This document shows, piece by piece, positions 1 through 12,600 of a DNA stretch of 64,000 nt. How positions within the stretch are numbered: the stretch's first letter is position 1; each line of letters begins with the position of its first letter. The stretch spans positions 4,030,001 to 4,094,000 of the forward strand of contig NC_083527.1 in assembly GCF_032362555.1 (NCBI RefSeq), in the 5' to 3' direction. The position numbers and the translations under genes were made by a program. The DNA comes from Amyelois transitella (Eukaryota; Arthropoda; Insecta; Lepidoptera; Pyralidae). The notes beneath the pieces were generated by a model. It was given only the letters and a program-made list of their open reading frames with translations. It was not told the origin of the DNA and did no database searches.

Positions 1-177
1 GTATAATAGCAGGACCAACAATATTTTAATTAGTCTTGTCATACCAATGCAGCTTGGTGGGGCAGAGAATTTTTTATTCCCATTCACATTAAGAGATAAA
101 CAAGAATATTCCTAATAACATTTCTAATAAACTCAAAGCTAAATCCATAATAATTATTTAAAAAAAATTGTTTTCAG

Positions 178-345
178 GTAAAATTGAAGGATAAATTTAT
201 ACATCCAAAGTCAAAGAAGCATAGCGTCTGTTTCAGCATCGTATACAGACATCTGGAGCGGACTCTAACACAGGCGGAAGTGAACTCGGTTCATAAGGAG
301 ATTGAGAAGGCAGTCACAGATGCGTTCAAAGTTGTTATTAGATAG
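178..345 (+). CDS. FARS2: Mitochondrial phenylalanyl-tRNA synthetase, last exon (partial)
   Basis: Terminal exon of a gene that begins left of the window. It starts after a TTTTCAG acceptor at 171-177, reads in phase 0 and stops at TAG 343-345, giving 55 residues. The peptide includes YRHLERTLTQAEVNSVHKEI and ends FKVVIR. This matches the C-terminal anticodon-binding (FDX-ACB) region of mitochondrial PheRS, where 'YRHMERTLxQxEV' is a family hallmark. The enzyme charges mitochondrial tRNA-Phe with phenylalanine. An AATAAA lies 33 bp after the stop. The catalytic part is outside the window, so a FDX-ACB domain in another protein cannot be fully excluded, but the motif is close to FARS2. Confidence 0.85.
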   Translation, partial: VKLKDKFIHPKSKKHSVCFSIVYRHLERTLTQAEVNSVHKEIEKAVTDAFKVVIR

Positions 346-377
346 ATATGGAGATGTTTTTTTTATATCTAATATAA

Positions 378-383
378 AATAAA
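378..383 (+). promoter_or_regulatory. Poly(A) signal of FARS2
   Basis: Canonical AATAAA 33 bp after the FARS2-like stop codon. Confidence 0.6.
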
Positions 384-1141
384 TAGTTAAATTATTATTG
401 TTTTCAATGCTTTACTTGCCGTAACTTAACAAATTTTTCAATAATAATAATTGAAAAATTTGTTAAATGTTTAATAATAAAATGTTAATAACAATTTACT
501 TTATAAAATATTTAATTTTCCCTCACCATAAAAGCATCGATTAATATTGTAACTGGTGTAGGACTCAAGAAAAATTAATCGTCATTTGTTTCAATTAATT
601 ATCGTAAGAAAATCTTCACATTTGGCAACACTCACTTGGGTGCCGAATGTGCGTTTAATTCAGGTGCCTGTAACCGAGATCCAGGAGTAAGAAAGTCAAG
701 TAATGACACGAAATATAAACAATTAAAAATTTAAAACACCTGACATTGTATAAAAATGTATATTATAGATGCAATAACATGGCTGTTATACTTTTACATT
801 AGGTTATATCGATTATTAGCTAAGCCACAGGCGAGTCGGGCGCGGGCACCAAACATGCATTCAGAGAATCTTGTCCGAAGTCAATAATACGGAGAAATCG
901 TGCTGTTAGTTTTGAGCTTAGAATGTTTTATAAGATAAAATCACTCAAGAACTTCCTTTAAAAAAAAACTAATTATAGCTGATATTAAAACAAATGAAAT
1001 ACGGCAACATTGACAAATATTTTAATATCAGCTAGGTATATATGTATGTTGATACAATATAAAATTCAATAAATGTGAAATAGGTTCGGTGCCCGCGCCC
1101 TCGCCCGCGTGTGCCCCGCGACGCAGGCCCGAGCGGAGCGT
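384..1141. other. Intergenic between FARS2 and eIF2-alpha 3' ends
   Basis: AT-rich sequence between two convergent genes. It should hold the 3' UTR of eIF2-alpha (minus strand), but I see no canonical AATAAA for that gene here. No other coding or RNA feature recognised. Confidence 0.5.
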
Positions 1142-4100
1142 TCAGTCGTCGTCCTCATCGGAAGCACCGTTCTGTTGCGGCTCCTCATCCATACCAGCAT
1201 CGCCCATACCTGGTGAAATTAAGAAATTACACATACATACAATCACGTCTATATCCCTTGCGGGGAAGACACAGTCAATAGTCTTGGAAAAACTGAGAGG
1301 CCATGTTCAGCTGTATGGGTAAATGATGGAAATGAGATTCAAATAGTGACAGGTTGCTAGCCCATATTGCCTACAAGTAAAATTCCATGTTAATAAGCGT
1401 TTTCCTTAATCGCCTCTTACGACATCCATAACAAAAATATGGAGTGGTCCTATTCTCAAGTACTGTGATCCACACGGCCAATAGTGTACATGAACGTGGC
1501 TTTTCGGTCTTTAAGACTTGGGCCTGTCTACCCCGCAAGGGATATAGACGTGATAACATGTATGTGTGTACACTATGTGGCTGGTTTTTAATTATAATTA
1601 ATTCATAGAGCCTGTGTGTGTGAGGTTCCCCTTACCATGATCCTCGTCTTCCTCCGCCGAGTCCCCGGCGACCTCGGCATTCTCGGCCTCCGCGCGCTCC
1701 ATCTGTCTCGCCAGCTCCGCCTCGTCTGTCGCGGTCACCACTTTAGGCTGTGAAATAAGAGTAGGTATACTTTTATTGTGCTTGCATTTGTGCGTATTTT
1801 TTTGTATTGATAGCATATAGAGAACGTCAAGTGAGTTTTTTCCCAATAGTCCCATGGAATTTTTTAATTTAGCTTTAATTCTAGATTTGTGTCGAGGTTT
1901 TGGTATTGACTTATATCTGACAGCATATTTTTGCTAGGCTTAATGATATGGACCATTACATAGTATAAAGCAAATTCGCTTCCTGCGTCTGACTGTATAT
2001 ACTTTACTTATGCTTTGATCTTTTAAACTTTAGGTTACTTTACGTTTTTTGAATAGATTTCAAAGAGGAAGGTAGAAATGATACCGAGTGAAGAAATGCA
2101 ACCGGGCGAAGCCGGGTCGCTAGTGTATGTATAAGAAAATATTTTTTGCTAACAAACTACTATTTCGCCACAGAGGCTCGTTCATCATTATTTGGTTTGG
2201 TTTAATAGGAATTTCCACATACAAGTTAACCTTACTTCATCAAAGTTTGTTTCATTTCATATTTAGTTATAACGAATATTTTACATATTGATTGATGCCT
2301 TCCTAACTTCGAAGTAAACAGTATAAAATTACACGCATTTCAGTCTCAAATCTTTATTAAATTAATAAAATCTTTATTAAATTAATAAAGACTTGGGACT
2401 GATGGTATCGAGCTCGATTTATGTTTGTGATGAGCGCTTACCGCCATTTGCACGTTGAAGACGCCGCCCGCGGCCGTGATCGTCTCCTTAATTTTGTCGA
2501 TGGCGTCCTGCAGAGTTTTGAGGCCGTCTGCTTTTTCGGGCGTCGATGTTGTCATTACTGCAAAGAATCATTATCTAAATAATAACATAGATTAAGTATA
2601 TACATATAGGTTTGCTTATACGATACAGACAACGATACAGCAGTGTTTTTTGGATGGGTGATTATGAATTCAGTTGCCAATAGTTGGATTTGAACTCAAG
2701 CATCTTAACCACTAACATTAAATAACTCATATTTAATGTAAATGTAGTTACTTTGAAGCTCCTCCTTTTTTGTGTTTAGTTAAAAATAGCGTTCGCCGAG
2801 GCTACGCCCGGACAAGTACACCATGACTTTCTCCACACTATATGTTTGCAATAGGATTTTGGTTGAGATGAGAGTTGAGTGGTTATTTCGACATGAAAGT
2901 TATACCAACAAACACACTTATACTTTTGTAAGTATGAATAATTAAGAAAAAATACTTACTTACCATATAAGCATAAAGCCTTAATTTTTTTAAAAAAAGG
3001 AATCACAATTAAAAAAAAAATACTTACCATATAAAGGTGGTGCTATTAAATTAATTTTGATGGGCATTTCAGCTGTGGACAAAGTGAGTCCGGATTTCAA
3101 AGCCGTCCTTACTGCATCAATGCCTTCGTATCCGTAGCATGCGCACTCTATATCCGCACGGATCTTGACCGCTTGTGACGTGAGTTTCCTCTTGATGTTG
3201 GCTAGAAGCACCTCCTTGGTCTTCTCATCAAGACCACATTCATTGAGAACTGAGGGATCACTGAAATGTTTATATTTAATTAATTGACGGCCTCTGTGTT
3301 GCAGCAGTAGTGTGCTGCTCTGTGACACAGGAGGTCCTGGATTCAAATCCCAGCCAGGGCATAATGGAAAACAATCAATTTTGATTGGCCTGAGTCTTGG
3401 ATGTTTGTCTATTTGAGTATTTATTGTAAAATATAGTGCTGTTAAGTTGTAACAGTGATTCTGTGATAAAAAATATCATTTTTTTCTGGCCATTCCACTT
3501 GAATGCATTTTCCTCGGACTTGAGGTTTGCCTGATTGACTGACACCATTTTTTGATCACTCGGAAATTGTAATTAAAAAGATCAACAGTGCTACCAAATG
3601 AATATCAATCAACATACATCCACTGAAAATGTTCATTACTAAAATTATTTTGATTAATATATCTGTTAAGAAGGGTTTTTGTAAGAGCTTGAGAAGAGAC
3701 ACAGGCTTAATCTACTATCTATATAATTACAAATAAATCACTTACACAGCTGCTTGTTTGAAGAAGTCATAAGCCGAAGCTTTCTTCTTGTATTTCTCCT
3801 CAAAATACCATGCAGTCCTCTTGTAGAGTTCCTCCAACTGTTCAGAGTTCTCGTAATGCAGCAACTCGGCAACGTGACGGAGAATAGAGTTCACTGCCTT
3901 TGCTTTTGCATATCGCTCTGTACATTTGTCTATGTCTTCTGCTGACACACGACGTTTTGACAAGTCTATGTAACCTGGAAAATTATATAAACATTAGGTA
4001 CCTTATCAAAATGAATATCAAGTATTTTAATAGATAAATCAGAAGAATATTTTTCTGATAACTTACTTACCATAAAATAGAAAAGGGAAATAAGAACAAA

Positions 4101-4957
4101 CTATGTCAATGTAACCTTGTGATTGTATGCATTTTTTATTTATTTAAACTTGCACTTAAAATGTACAGCAGGTGGACTTGATGCCACAAGGCATTCTCTG
4201 CCTGTCGAACCTATGAGCCAAACTAAACTTAATATATAAAAACTCTTATTATAAGAAATGTTTGTCTTCAATATGAGGATACCCTGTATTCAATGGTGGA
4301 ATGCAAGGAAACTGAGACATACCAAGCTTTGCTTATGTCTTAAAGCTTGGCTGGCTGGTGGCAGCATTATTAGTGGTAAACAAACTTAGGATTTTTTTTA
4401 AGAGATGGGCTGTCACTATTTAAATATCAATTCCATCCATTTACACCATACAGATGAATGTGGCATTACAGTCTTTATGTGCTATAAGCTATGTCTACTC
4501 GAAAGGGATAAAATGTGTTTGTGTTAGTATTTTGGTAGCCTTCTACACTAAGCACAGGAAGACTTTTCAATTGTACTCTACCAGAAACCACACAGCTAAA
4601 TGATAAAGGAGCAATTTGACAACAGTTTCATCATCCTTTACTCTAAATTTATTTATGATACCTAGCATAGATTTTTTTTTATTCATGTGTTATCGAAAAG
4701 TCTTCCAAAATTAAATTACCTTTTTCTTTGTCCACTCTTATAACGACAACAGGCTCTGTTTTGCCTACTCTGATCAATTTATTGATGGATCTGATACGAC
4801 GCCTGGACAATTCAGAAAGCAAAATCATGCCCTCAATATTGTTATATTCCAGCAGATGGACGTATGCGCCCATCTCGGCGATGGATCTCACATTAACCAT
4901 CACTACATCCTCCACTTCAGGATATTTCTCCTGGTAAAATCGACAGGAGAGAGGCAT
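1142..4957 (-). CDS. eIF2S1: Eukaryotic translation initiation factor 2 subunit alpha
   Basis: Six coding exons in minus order: 4957-4720, 3974-3746, 3260-3028, 2557-2442, 1747-1636, 1209-1142. All junctions are GT-AG and the phases close exactly to 331 residues (human protein 315). The factor is the regulatory subunit of eIF2, which brings initiator Met-tRNA to the ribosome. Exon 1 encodes the S1/OB domain, including [14 protein letters not shown] with the serine that stress kinases phosphorylate. Exons 2-3 encode the helical domain ([28 protein letters not shown]). Exon 4 ends FNVQM, exon 5 begins [20 protein letters not shown], and exon 6 is an acidic tail ending in a run of Asp. The start at 4955-4957 is chosen over an upstream in-frame ATG because TTTTGCAG sits directly before it as an acceptor and the family begins MxxLSCRFYQ. 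Introns hold a tRNA-like SINE and tail-sharing short elements. Confidence 0.96.
1230..1485 (-). repeat. Short tail-sharing element, near full length
   Basis: Minus-oriented copy of the window's commonest short repeat (about 250 bp), in the last intron of eIF2-alpha. Seen on the plus strand it runs from ACATACATACAATCACGTC to the head region ending CCACACGG. Divergent, so fairly old. Confidence 0.75.
1487..1570 (+). repeat. Short tail-sharing element, 3' fragment
   Basis: Plus-oriented 3' end (CTGTCTACCCCGCAAGGG, then GACGTGAT and an ATGT tail) abutting the preceding opposite copy. The two may be a head-to-head pair of insertions. Confidence 0.65.
2344..2392. repeat. Short AT-rich direct duplication
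   Basis: ATCTTTATTAAATTAATAAA occurs twice back to back in an eIF2-alpha intron. A local slippage duplication with no function suggested. Confidence 0.7.
3289..3475 (+). mobile_element. tRNA-derived SINE, diverged copy
   Basis: Lies in eIF2-alpha coding intron 2. The head begins GGCCTCTGTGTTGCAGCAG, followed by a B-box-like GATTCAAATCCC and CAGCCAGGGCA. Downstream sequence (GATTGGCCTGAGTCTTGGATG, GTATTTATTGTAAAATATAG) parallels the better-preserved copy at 60252. Box A and box B are both degraded here. Confidence 0.75.
4365..4515 (+). repeat. Short tail-sharing element, degraded
   Basis: Plus-oriented remnant in eIF2-alpha coding intron 1: AACTTAGGAT...GGGCTGTCACTATTT, a weakened GAATGTGGC block and CTACTCGAAAGGGATA. 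Many substitutions. Confidence 0.5.
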
Positions 4958-5041
4958 CTGCAAAAAGCGAAATATAACCTATAAATTTTAAAACTGTATT
5001 GTATAAATTTGTGCGTGACTAGAAGTTCACTAAATATACAC

Positions 5042-5280
5042 CTTGCTGAATAGATTTCAATTATATAAATCTTTTATTTTACAAGTTTAACGAAATGAGA
5101 AAACTAAAATGTTCACGTTGACTTTCGACGACAGCAACGGCCACTGTTGCCAACTCCATTCCATAAAAAAGCGGTAATCGCAGTTTTTGACCTGAAAAAG
5201 CGCCAGATTGTAGTAGAAATTGTTTTGTAAACGCGTTATTTATCTCATCTGATGTTACGATTGCCCACACGTCAAGTTAC
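5042..5280 (-). other. Candidate 5' UTR exon of eIF2-alpha
   Basis: The eIF2-alpha start codon is preceded directly by a splice acceptor, so a non-coding first exon is expected upstream. On the minus strand a GCAAG|GTGTAT donor lies at 5042/5041, 85 bp before the acceptor. The right-hand limit is a guess; no TATA box is evident. Inference only. Confidence 0.3.
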
Positions 5281-5879
5281 CCTGCACGAACATCAACGTG
5301 GTAATACAATACCTGTTGATTGTTCATTTATTTATCAAACAATCAAGCAAACGAGCAAAAAATGATCGTTCATCGAGTTTTATAAAAAAGTAATGTCATC
5401 AAAAACTTATCCTTTTAATGACGTTTTTGTGCCGAATCCGAATTTGTGGCATTGTAAGCATTATGTTGCCAGCACAGACGACGAAAAGAAGTTTACACTC
5501 CGTTTCTCTAACCATCTTCTTCACAGGGAAGTATTTTTTGACATTATGGTTTTATTTTATTACGTGAAAAGAAATTTCAGTTTTGTTGCTCATGTTAATA
5601 AAAGTTTAAAATGGATAATTAGTAAGTTATCGGTAAATGATCAATACAACTAGGTACCTATCTGTCCAATTTATGTCGTAAAAGTCTACTAAGAGTCTCC
5701 CTGTCGATATCAGGAAAGCCCAGACTATTGATAGTTTCAAAAATCTCGTTAGGTCTCATTATCTTTCTACTCTTTCCTAAGTATATGTTATTTTTATGTA
5801 TTTATCTGTATTTATGCGTATTTGTATGTATTATATATAGATATATATTATGTATGTATTTTATTATGTTCAAACATTT
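5281..5879. other. Intergenic, no gene recognised
   Basis: AT-rich sequence upstream of eIF2-alpha. Short open frames here resemble no family I know. It probably contains the eIF2-alpha promoter. Confidence 0.4.
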
Positions 5880-6057
5880 ATTTTTCTTGCTCTGCGCCAA
5901 CGCCAATCTCCTGTTTGATTTCCTTCCACCCAAAGGTTGACTGGAAGAGATTGCTTTAGCGATAAGTCCGCCTTTGTACCATATATGTCTGCTTTGTGTT
6001 GTTTTGTATGTTTTACTCTTATGGTGCAATAAAGAGTTTTATCTATCTATCTATCTA
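5880..6057 (+). mobile_element. Non-LTR retrotransposon 3' end (5' truncated)
   Basis: Ends GGTGCAATAAAGAGTTTT followed by (ATCT)n at 6043-6057, the usual shape of a LINE 3' end with a poly(A)-like signal and a microsatellite tail. Upstream text includes GACTGGAAGAGATTGCTTTA. A second remnant of the same tail is at 14226-14275. Clade not determined. Confidence 0.65.
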
Positions 6058-6074
6058 AGGGAAAAACTTATAAT

Positions 6075-6190
6075 AATAAACTTGGGATTCTTCTTGTAGG
6101 CCATGGGCTATCAACCTGTCACTTTTTGAATCTCAATTCCATCATTTAATCATGCAGATGAACGTGGCCTTACAGTTTTCCCAAGATATA
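6075..6190 (+). repeat. Short tail-sharing element, internal fragment
   Basis: AACTTGGGATTCTTCTT, CAACCTGTCACTTTTTGAAT and GATGAACGTGGCC blocks in plus orientation. Both ends are lost. Confidence 0.65.
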
Positions 6191-6449
6191 TGTACGAAAT
6201 GTATGTACTTTACTTTACATACCTACCTTTATTTTAGTACCTACTTATTTAATTGATATTTACGTCAGCGTTCTATGCATGATACGATGCTTTTGACTCA
6301 CATTTTGATTGTATCTACATCAACATTACGGCACTTATTGCAGCTAATATTCTAGGTTCCAGGCCACATTTGATCTTATAATGAACTACTGTTCAATCCA
6401 CATGTGGCATAGATTACATTTGTCTTTCTAGGAAGATGACCCTAATTAC

Positions 6450-6660
6450 ATACCCTTGGCAATGCAATTGATAATACAACGGCTCTGTAATAAAGGCAAC
6501 GCGGACTTTGATTTTGGAATCTTATACATACTTCGCACGCCACCAGCCAATCACAGCGCGATGCCTGTGGTTCCCCAGGCCGTCTTCGCTTTGGTGGCGT
6601 GGCGGCCGAACGTGCGTCCTCATGTCTTTGAAAAGGGGAATATGGTTCGCTTTTGACTAT
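6450..6660. other. GC-richer islet with CCAAT box
   Basis: This ~200 bp is clearly richer in G+C and CpG than its AT-rich surroundings and contains CCAATCACAGCGCG. It reads open in several frames without resembling a protein. It could be a promoter-type islet or an unrecognised transposon; no evidence separates these. Confidence 0.3.
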
Positions 6661-6699
6661 CCTAAAGTGAATGACGATGACATACATACGTTACAGAGT

Positions 6700-8750
6700 T
6701 GACAGAGTTTACGGTTATATGACTTGAAGTGCAGATTTCAAAGGATGGCATAAGTTATTTTTTGAAAAATTTCCTTGCGTTTGAGCCCGGTTCTATGGAG
6801 CCCAGGGTTCGCTTATTACTAAGATCCTGGTGTGGACAAGTCAACTACACACATACAAAGCTTTTATACTTACTTTACTGTAGGGTTGACAACAAATAGA
6901 CAAGGATCAAGTCAAGGGCCACGTTTGCTTGACAGAAGTGAGGGTTACAGGATTTTTCTTTAAGGTTACTTAGCCAAAAATACAGTCATAAGTTAGGTAA
7001 TAAGCTTTTCCCATAATTGACTTTTACAAACTGCGCGGGAAGAGAAGCAGCAGCTGTTAGATACTCTTTATATTTTTTCTTCACTGCCAGACCAGGGTAG
7101 TAGCTTACGTATGTCATGCAAGGAAAGAATTGGAGTGGTTATTAAAATGACAGTTTTAGTTCAAAATAATTCTAAAGCTCTAGGTAAAGTCATTTGGGCG
7201 CACGTAGAGTAAGTTTGTACTAAATTACAATAAAAAAATATAGGTAGGTATCTAGAAGTTTTAAAAAGTTTGTGTGTATTTTCCGGGTCCGGGGTCCGCC
7301 TTTCAACGTTTCTCTCTCCACTTGGTCCGGTTTTCGGTGTCCTCAGATTTCAGTTCATTAGCTCGCATATATCATCTTTGGTAAAAGTTTTAAAATTGTT
7401 AAAGGTAATTTAGAACAATGATGACAAAGCTTTAGATTGTGTTATGGAGAACCTACGTAAGCATTGTATCATTTCCACGTTCGATACAATTCTTAGTATT
7501 TTTACTGATTCCTTAACAACGCTCAAATGTCGCGAAGAATAGAACTCCGACACAATCACGCGACAAGAAACATGACCTAGATGGGTCAACTGTGGCTACA
7601 TACATCACTTTAGAGACAACACCCGGCTTGACTCAATGTGCAATTGCTACAAAAAGACAGACAGCTTACAAATTAATTGATATATACTTACGCGCCAAAT
7701 CTCGGCGAATGTGGTAGCCGTGCCGGCGCGCATTGTGATTTGTGAAAATTTATGTAATGACGATTTATTGAACGATATGTGCTGTTGTGTTAGCTGCCAG
7801 TATGTGGATGTGTAGGTAAGAGATTTTTGTTTCACTTACATTTGAAGAAAAAAAATTGTTTTCGTTAAACAAAAAAATAATTTCATTTAAAGTTTTCGAT
7901 CGCTAAAGTTAGGTAAGTACCTAGTTACATAATTCAAATTTCTAAATGATAAAACGTTAGAATAATGAGAACGAATATGTTTATTATTATTTCATAAAGA
8001 AATACTGCCTACATTGAAACTTGTTTAATAGTCAGTTCTGTTTGAAGAAAGAGGGCTTATGTACCTATTACGGTATTTACTTCTAATATATATAATTTGT
8101 TGAAGAATTCTTTATTACTTTCAATCGTCTAATAAAAAAATCATAAAGAGATCAGAAATCGATATGTAGACCATGAGATGTTCAATTTAGGGTCATTAGC
8201 ACGTATTCGTTGAAACAATTTCATCATGGAGTTGAAACACTAAAAGAACACTAGATGACCTCAATTGGCAGTCCACTATCAATATTCATAATTTATCGTC
8301 CATCTATCTTTATCTTTAATATATTTATAAATCGGAAGACCGTTACTGAGTGATTGTCTAACAGACAAAGCACAGCCCAAACCGCTAGGTTTAGAAATTT
8401 GAAATTCTGGCATATTGATTCCTTATAAGGTTTATGGGTGCAAAATTACCGCAGCAACGGAAATTAATGCGATTTTCCGCTTACGCGGGCGGAGCCGCGG
8501 ACGACGACATTAAATTTATACACTAGACGTAGAAGACGCGTCTTCTAGTTTATTAAATAAATGTGCCTTTGTACACTTGAATAGCATTCGGTTTATTGCT
8601 CCGTTTGCTTTTCACCATCTTTGAAAAAATCTGATTCTGATCAAATTAAAAATGTAAAGAAAGACGAAATAGCAAATTAGCGTCTCTCATCATCCAGATT
8701 ACACAAAAGAATTTCTCTTTATTTTAAGTTTTATTCTTATTTTCCTTGAT
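6700..8750. other. Intergenic, no gene recognised
   Basis: AT-rich spacer between eIF2-alpha and the collagen gene. It has scraps of low-copy repeats (for example GGAGCCCAGGGTTCGC near 6799, similar to 26549) and a GCGGGCGGAGCCGCGG scrap near 8485 typical of repeat ends. Confidence 0.45.
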
Positions 8751-8754
8751 ATAT

Positions 8755-8850
8755 AAATAAAATTCCACTTGCATACGTCTTTCGCTTCATCCAAATTAAT
8801 TATTCACGTCAAGTAAGCTCGTCGGTCACTTTGAACCGATCTGAACCGAA
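8755..8850 (-). mobile_element. LINE 3' region fragment, degraded
   Basis: TTCCACTTGCATACGTCTTTCGCTTCATCC and GCTCGTCGGTCACTTTGAACC match, with gaps, the minus-strand LINE at 51.5 kb just inside its 3' end. An old relic. Confidence 0.6.
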
Positions 8851-9609
8851 TCACACAGATTATTCCAGATCAATATCACTTTCACGGGAACACTGCCCTT
8901 GACATGAAAACCTTCGCAAGAAATTGATGCAGCATCAAACAGAGATTGATAATCGAAGGTCGTATAAATAGGACAGATCAACTGGAATGACCCGGGGGCT
9001 TAATGAAGAAAGTAGGCCGATATGCGGCCGGCTTTTATGTCCATCTTATCAATAAAACTGTATCAATTGTCGATGGCTTTGCTACAAAACAATTGACGAG
9101 CGAAAATTAAAAATAATGGATATAGACTCCACAAAAGACAATATGCATGTCTTGTGGTGGCCAGTTTCCAGTTGCTGATAACTAAGTGGTATTTAAATAA
9201 ATGGCGTTAAAAATATTTTTTTTTCGAAAATATCTTTAAAGTACTGAATATAAAAATAAGTTCATCTAACTTATAAGAGGACATAATAGTTATAACTATA
9301 ATTAAGAGGGTTTTAAATAAATAAAAAATATTTAGCCTACTGGCTGTGTGTGTTCTTTTATAAATAGGGGAAGACCGAAAAAATGGATTAGGTACCTACT
9401 AGCGTAAAGGAAATTCATAATTCAAATTAGGAAAGGAGTGACTAGAGAGATGATATTGTACCTACCTCATTATATTTGTGAGATAAAGATAAACTATTTT
9501 AGTTATTCATAGCACATAAATAATAAAATAAAAGAAAATTTAATGAAACATTGCAAGATGGAAACAGTTACCACGGCTATTATTAATTTGTACATACTGA
9601 TTCATCACG

Positions 9610-12600
9610 ATGACTCACATTAAACGCATCAAATTAGATCAATTCGTATCGGCTTTCAGGTTTGCCGCCTTCTTGATATTGATGTTGCAGTCCACAGTTA
9701 TCTATGGATACGAAAGTTCAGGTATATTAAAATTAATTAATAATATTAAAGTAGAAAAAAAGACCCGGTTTTATAATAAGATAATGACATCATGTTAAAG
9801 GGCTCAGTTGAAATCCTTGTGGAACACCTTATTTTTTTAAATAAGTTTTATGACTGAAATTATTATATTACAGCAGATTCAAAACTGTTTATTTATTTTT
9901 CAACTTAACATATGATGTATATTATTTTTGATTTAATACATACATACATACATACATACATAAAATCACGCCTCTTTCCCGGAGGGGTAGGCAGAGACTA
10001 CCTCTTTCCACTTGCCACGATCTCTGCATACTTCTTTCGCTTCATTAAATACATATTAAATTATTTCAGATAACTTGACAACCATAGCCCCTTTCACCCT
10101 TGCTCCCTGTTCACCCCTGTTTCCTGGCGATGTAGACTTCCACACCGTCGACCTTATCGCCGTCTACCGCCTGGACCAATCCGACACGACCGGAGTGACA
10201 CTCGTTCAGGGCTCCCAGGACTTGCAGAGGGCGTACCGGATCGGAGACGGGGCCAATCTTACCATGCCATTGAAGTCAGTTTAAAAAATAATCAATTGTC
10301 AGAATAAATTAGTAGTACTGAGTAACTATCCAAGTAGTTGTTTTTTAAGGGTTCTGGTCCTTTTTATTCTAAGTTGGATTAGATAACTCTTGGTTAAGTT
10401 TTTACATATAAGTAATTGTTAACTCTTATAAAGTGCCCGAATACAAAAGCGGGATAAGGAAGGCATATGTTCAAATTTTAAGATACTCGTAAGTACCTAC
10501 ATTCGTTTGACTGCTAATCGATGCTCCAATGGTGAGGGTATAAACTTCGTAAGTGGTCAAATATGGCTAAGTACTGGTCTTCTCTGTATGCAAAGAGCAG
10601 CACCGAGTTCACGCGGAATTCGCTTCGTGTATAAACCCGACTTGTCTAACATATGTAAGCTTCTCGAGGAGGTGACGATGCAGCCAAGATTAATGCCAGG
10701 ATGATGGTGAATAATAATAAATCTACGATTTCTAGACAAGTGTTTCCCGCGGGTCTACCTCAGTACTTCAGCGTCGTGGCTACCTTCAACGCTCATGATC
10801 AGCGCCGTCCCTGGAGCATAATCAAGGCTAGATCTGATTCCGGACTTGTATTCTCTGTGACGTTGCTGCCTTATATGAGGAAGATATCGGTTTATGTGGA
10901 GAAGAAGAGGATCATTTTCGGCAGTAGATTGGTATTGTGATATTTTTTTTTTGATAAACGAATATCTTCCTTAGATACTTTGTCATGGAATATCACTAGG
11001 TACCTACCTTTTACCTACCCAACCCTTTAGCTTATAAATTTAAAACGGATAAAATCGTTGTATTATTTTTAACGGTTTTGTTGATTTCTTTGAGAAGTCT
11101 AGTGTGTGTCATTTATACATATGTATATCAAGTATTTGTCTTACAAGAAGACATCCACAAGTTACAAAATCAGCAGACCATTTAGCTTAATCGTGGACTT
11201 AAGATTCCGAAGACTGCTAGTCTATCGCCTAAAAGAAGAATCACAAGTTTGTAAGCTTTTCCATCTTGATTTTACAATCTGTAATTACTGACATTCACTA
11301 TATTTTTTTTTCCCTACCAGATTAGCATTAGTTTACAGTAGACAAATATACTAATTACCTTACGACACTCATAGATCGTGAAGTGATCCTATTCTTACGT
11401 GTTGGAACGGAAACCTCACTGAAAAATTTAATGATCTTGTTGCAGTTATTCTTCCCTGGGTGGCATAAAGTGCATGTGGCCTTGACCAACAATACAGTGC
11501 GAGTTGCTGTCGATTGTGTTGAAGTGAGCATCATATTTTTTGTAACTTTACATTTAACCCAAATCGAGTTAACTTCAACGATACTATTATCCCTTCCCTT
11601 ATTAATATTATAAGTGCGAAAGTATGTCTGTCTGTTCCACTTTCACAGTTAAACCGCTGGATCGATTCGAATGAAATTTAACATTTAAACATAGGATTCT
11701 TGTTTTTTTTTTCAAAAATCTTCCACCAGAGTATTAAAATCGCAAAACATACAAACACGCGGAGGGAACCGCGGGCAAAAGAGTTGGTTTATTATAAAAA
11801 AAATATATAAAATGATAAACATCCAAGACCCAGGCCAATCAGAAAATGCTTGTTTCTAATCATATCCTGGCCGAGATAAAATCCTTGACCTACTGTACCA
11901 CAGAGACCACAGTTTTTTTTATTATTCTTTCACATTTTCTTCCTAGTTTTGTTCAAGTTTGACTCTAATTTAAAATATGCATTCTTTCTTAAGATGATTT
12001 AAGTTCTGTGAAATTATTTAAACAATATTTCGATCAGCTTCAACCGGAGATGGTGACCGACTATGACTTCAGCAATGTGACTACAGTCACCATAGCTTCT
12101 AATGACGACGGCACTCCTACCCCAGTAAGTTTCTTTTGTTACAGAATAAATAATACTTCTTTCACTACTAAATTCTGCCTTTCCAAGCAAGAGTGTAAAT
12201 GCATTGTTTGAGTTTATGTGTACCACCTTCGATCTGATCTATGGGCAGTCAGGTAGATTGGGGCGTTAAGCTTTTAGTTTTGCCCAGTGGCTTAGCCTTA
12301 CAAGAAGATACTTCGGTAAAGCGAAAATTACTGGAATTTAGTACTTCTTTCCTTTCTTACCTTAGTATGAGGCTGTGTAATAGATATACCACTATTTAAT
12401 CGTAGTCAAATTTCCATTTGGGTTAATATGTAAGTCAGAGTTGATAAAAAACATCAGGTATGTAATAGCTTTTTTGAAAAGCAAGAAACAGATTTGACTT
12501 TTTATTTAACAGCTGAAAGTGGGGACAGAAGAATTTATGTATCTATGTTCACTTGCCTCCAGGTATACTGATTTTTTTTTTCTGTTTAATTTTAGATAGA

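Noticed and set aside
5393..5653. 86-codon plus open frame upstream of eIF2-alpha
   Set aside because: No recognisable family, no splice or polyadenylation context; AT-rich chance frame.
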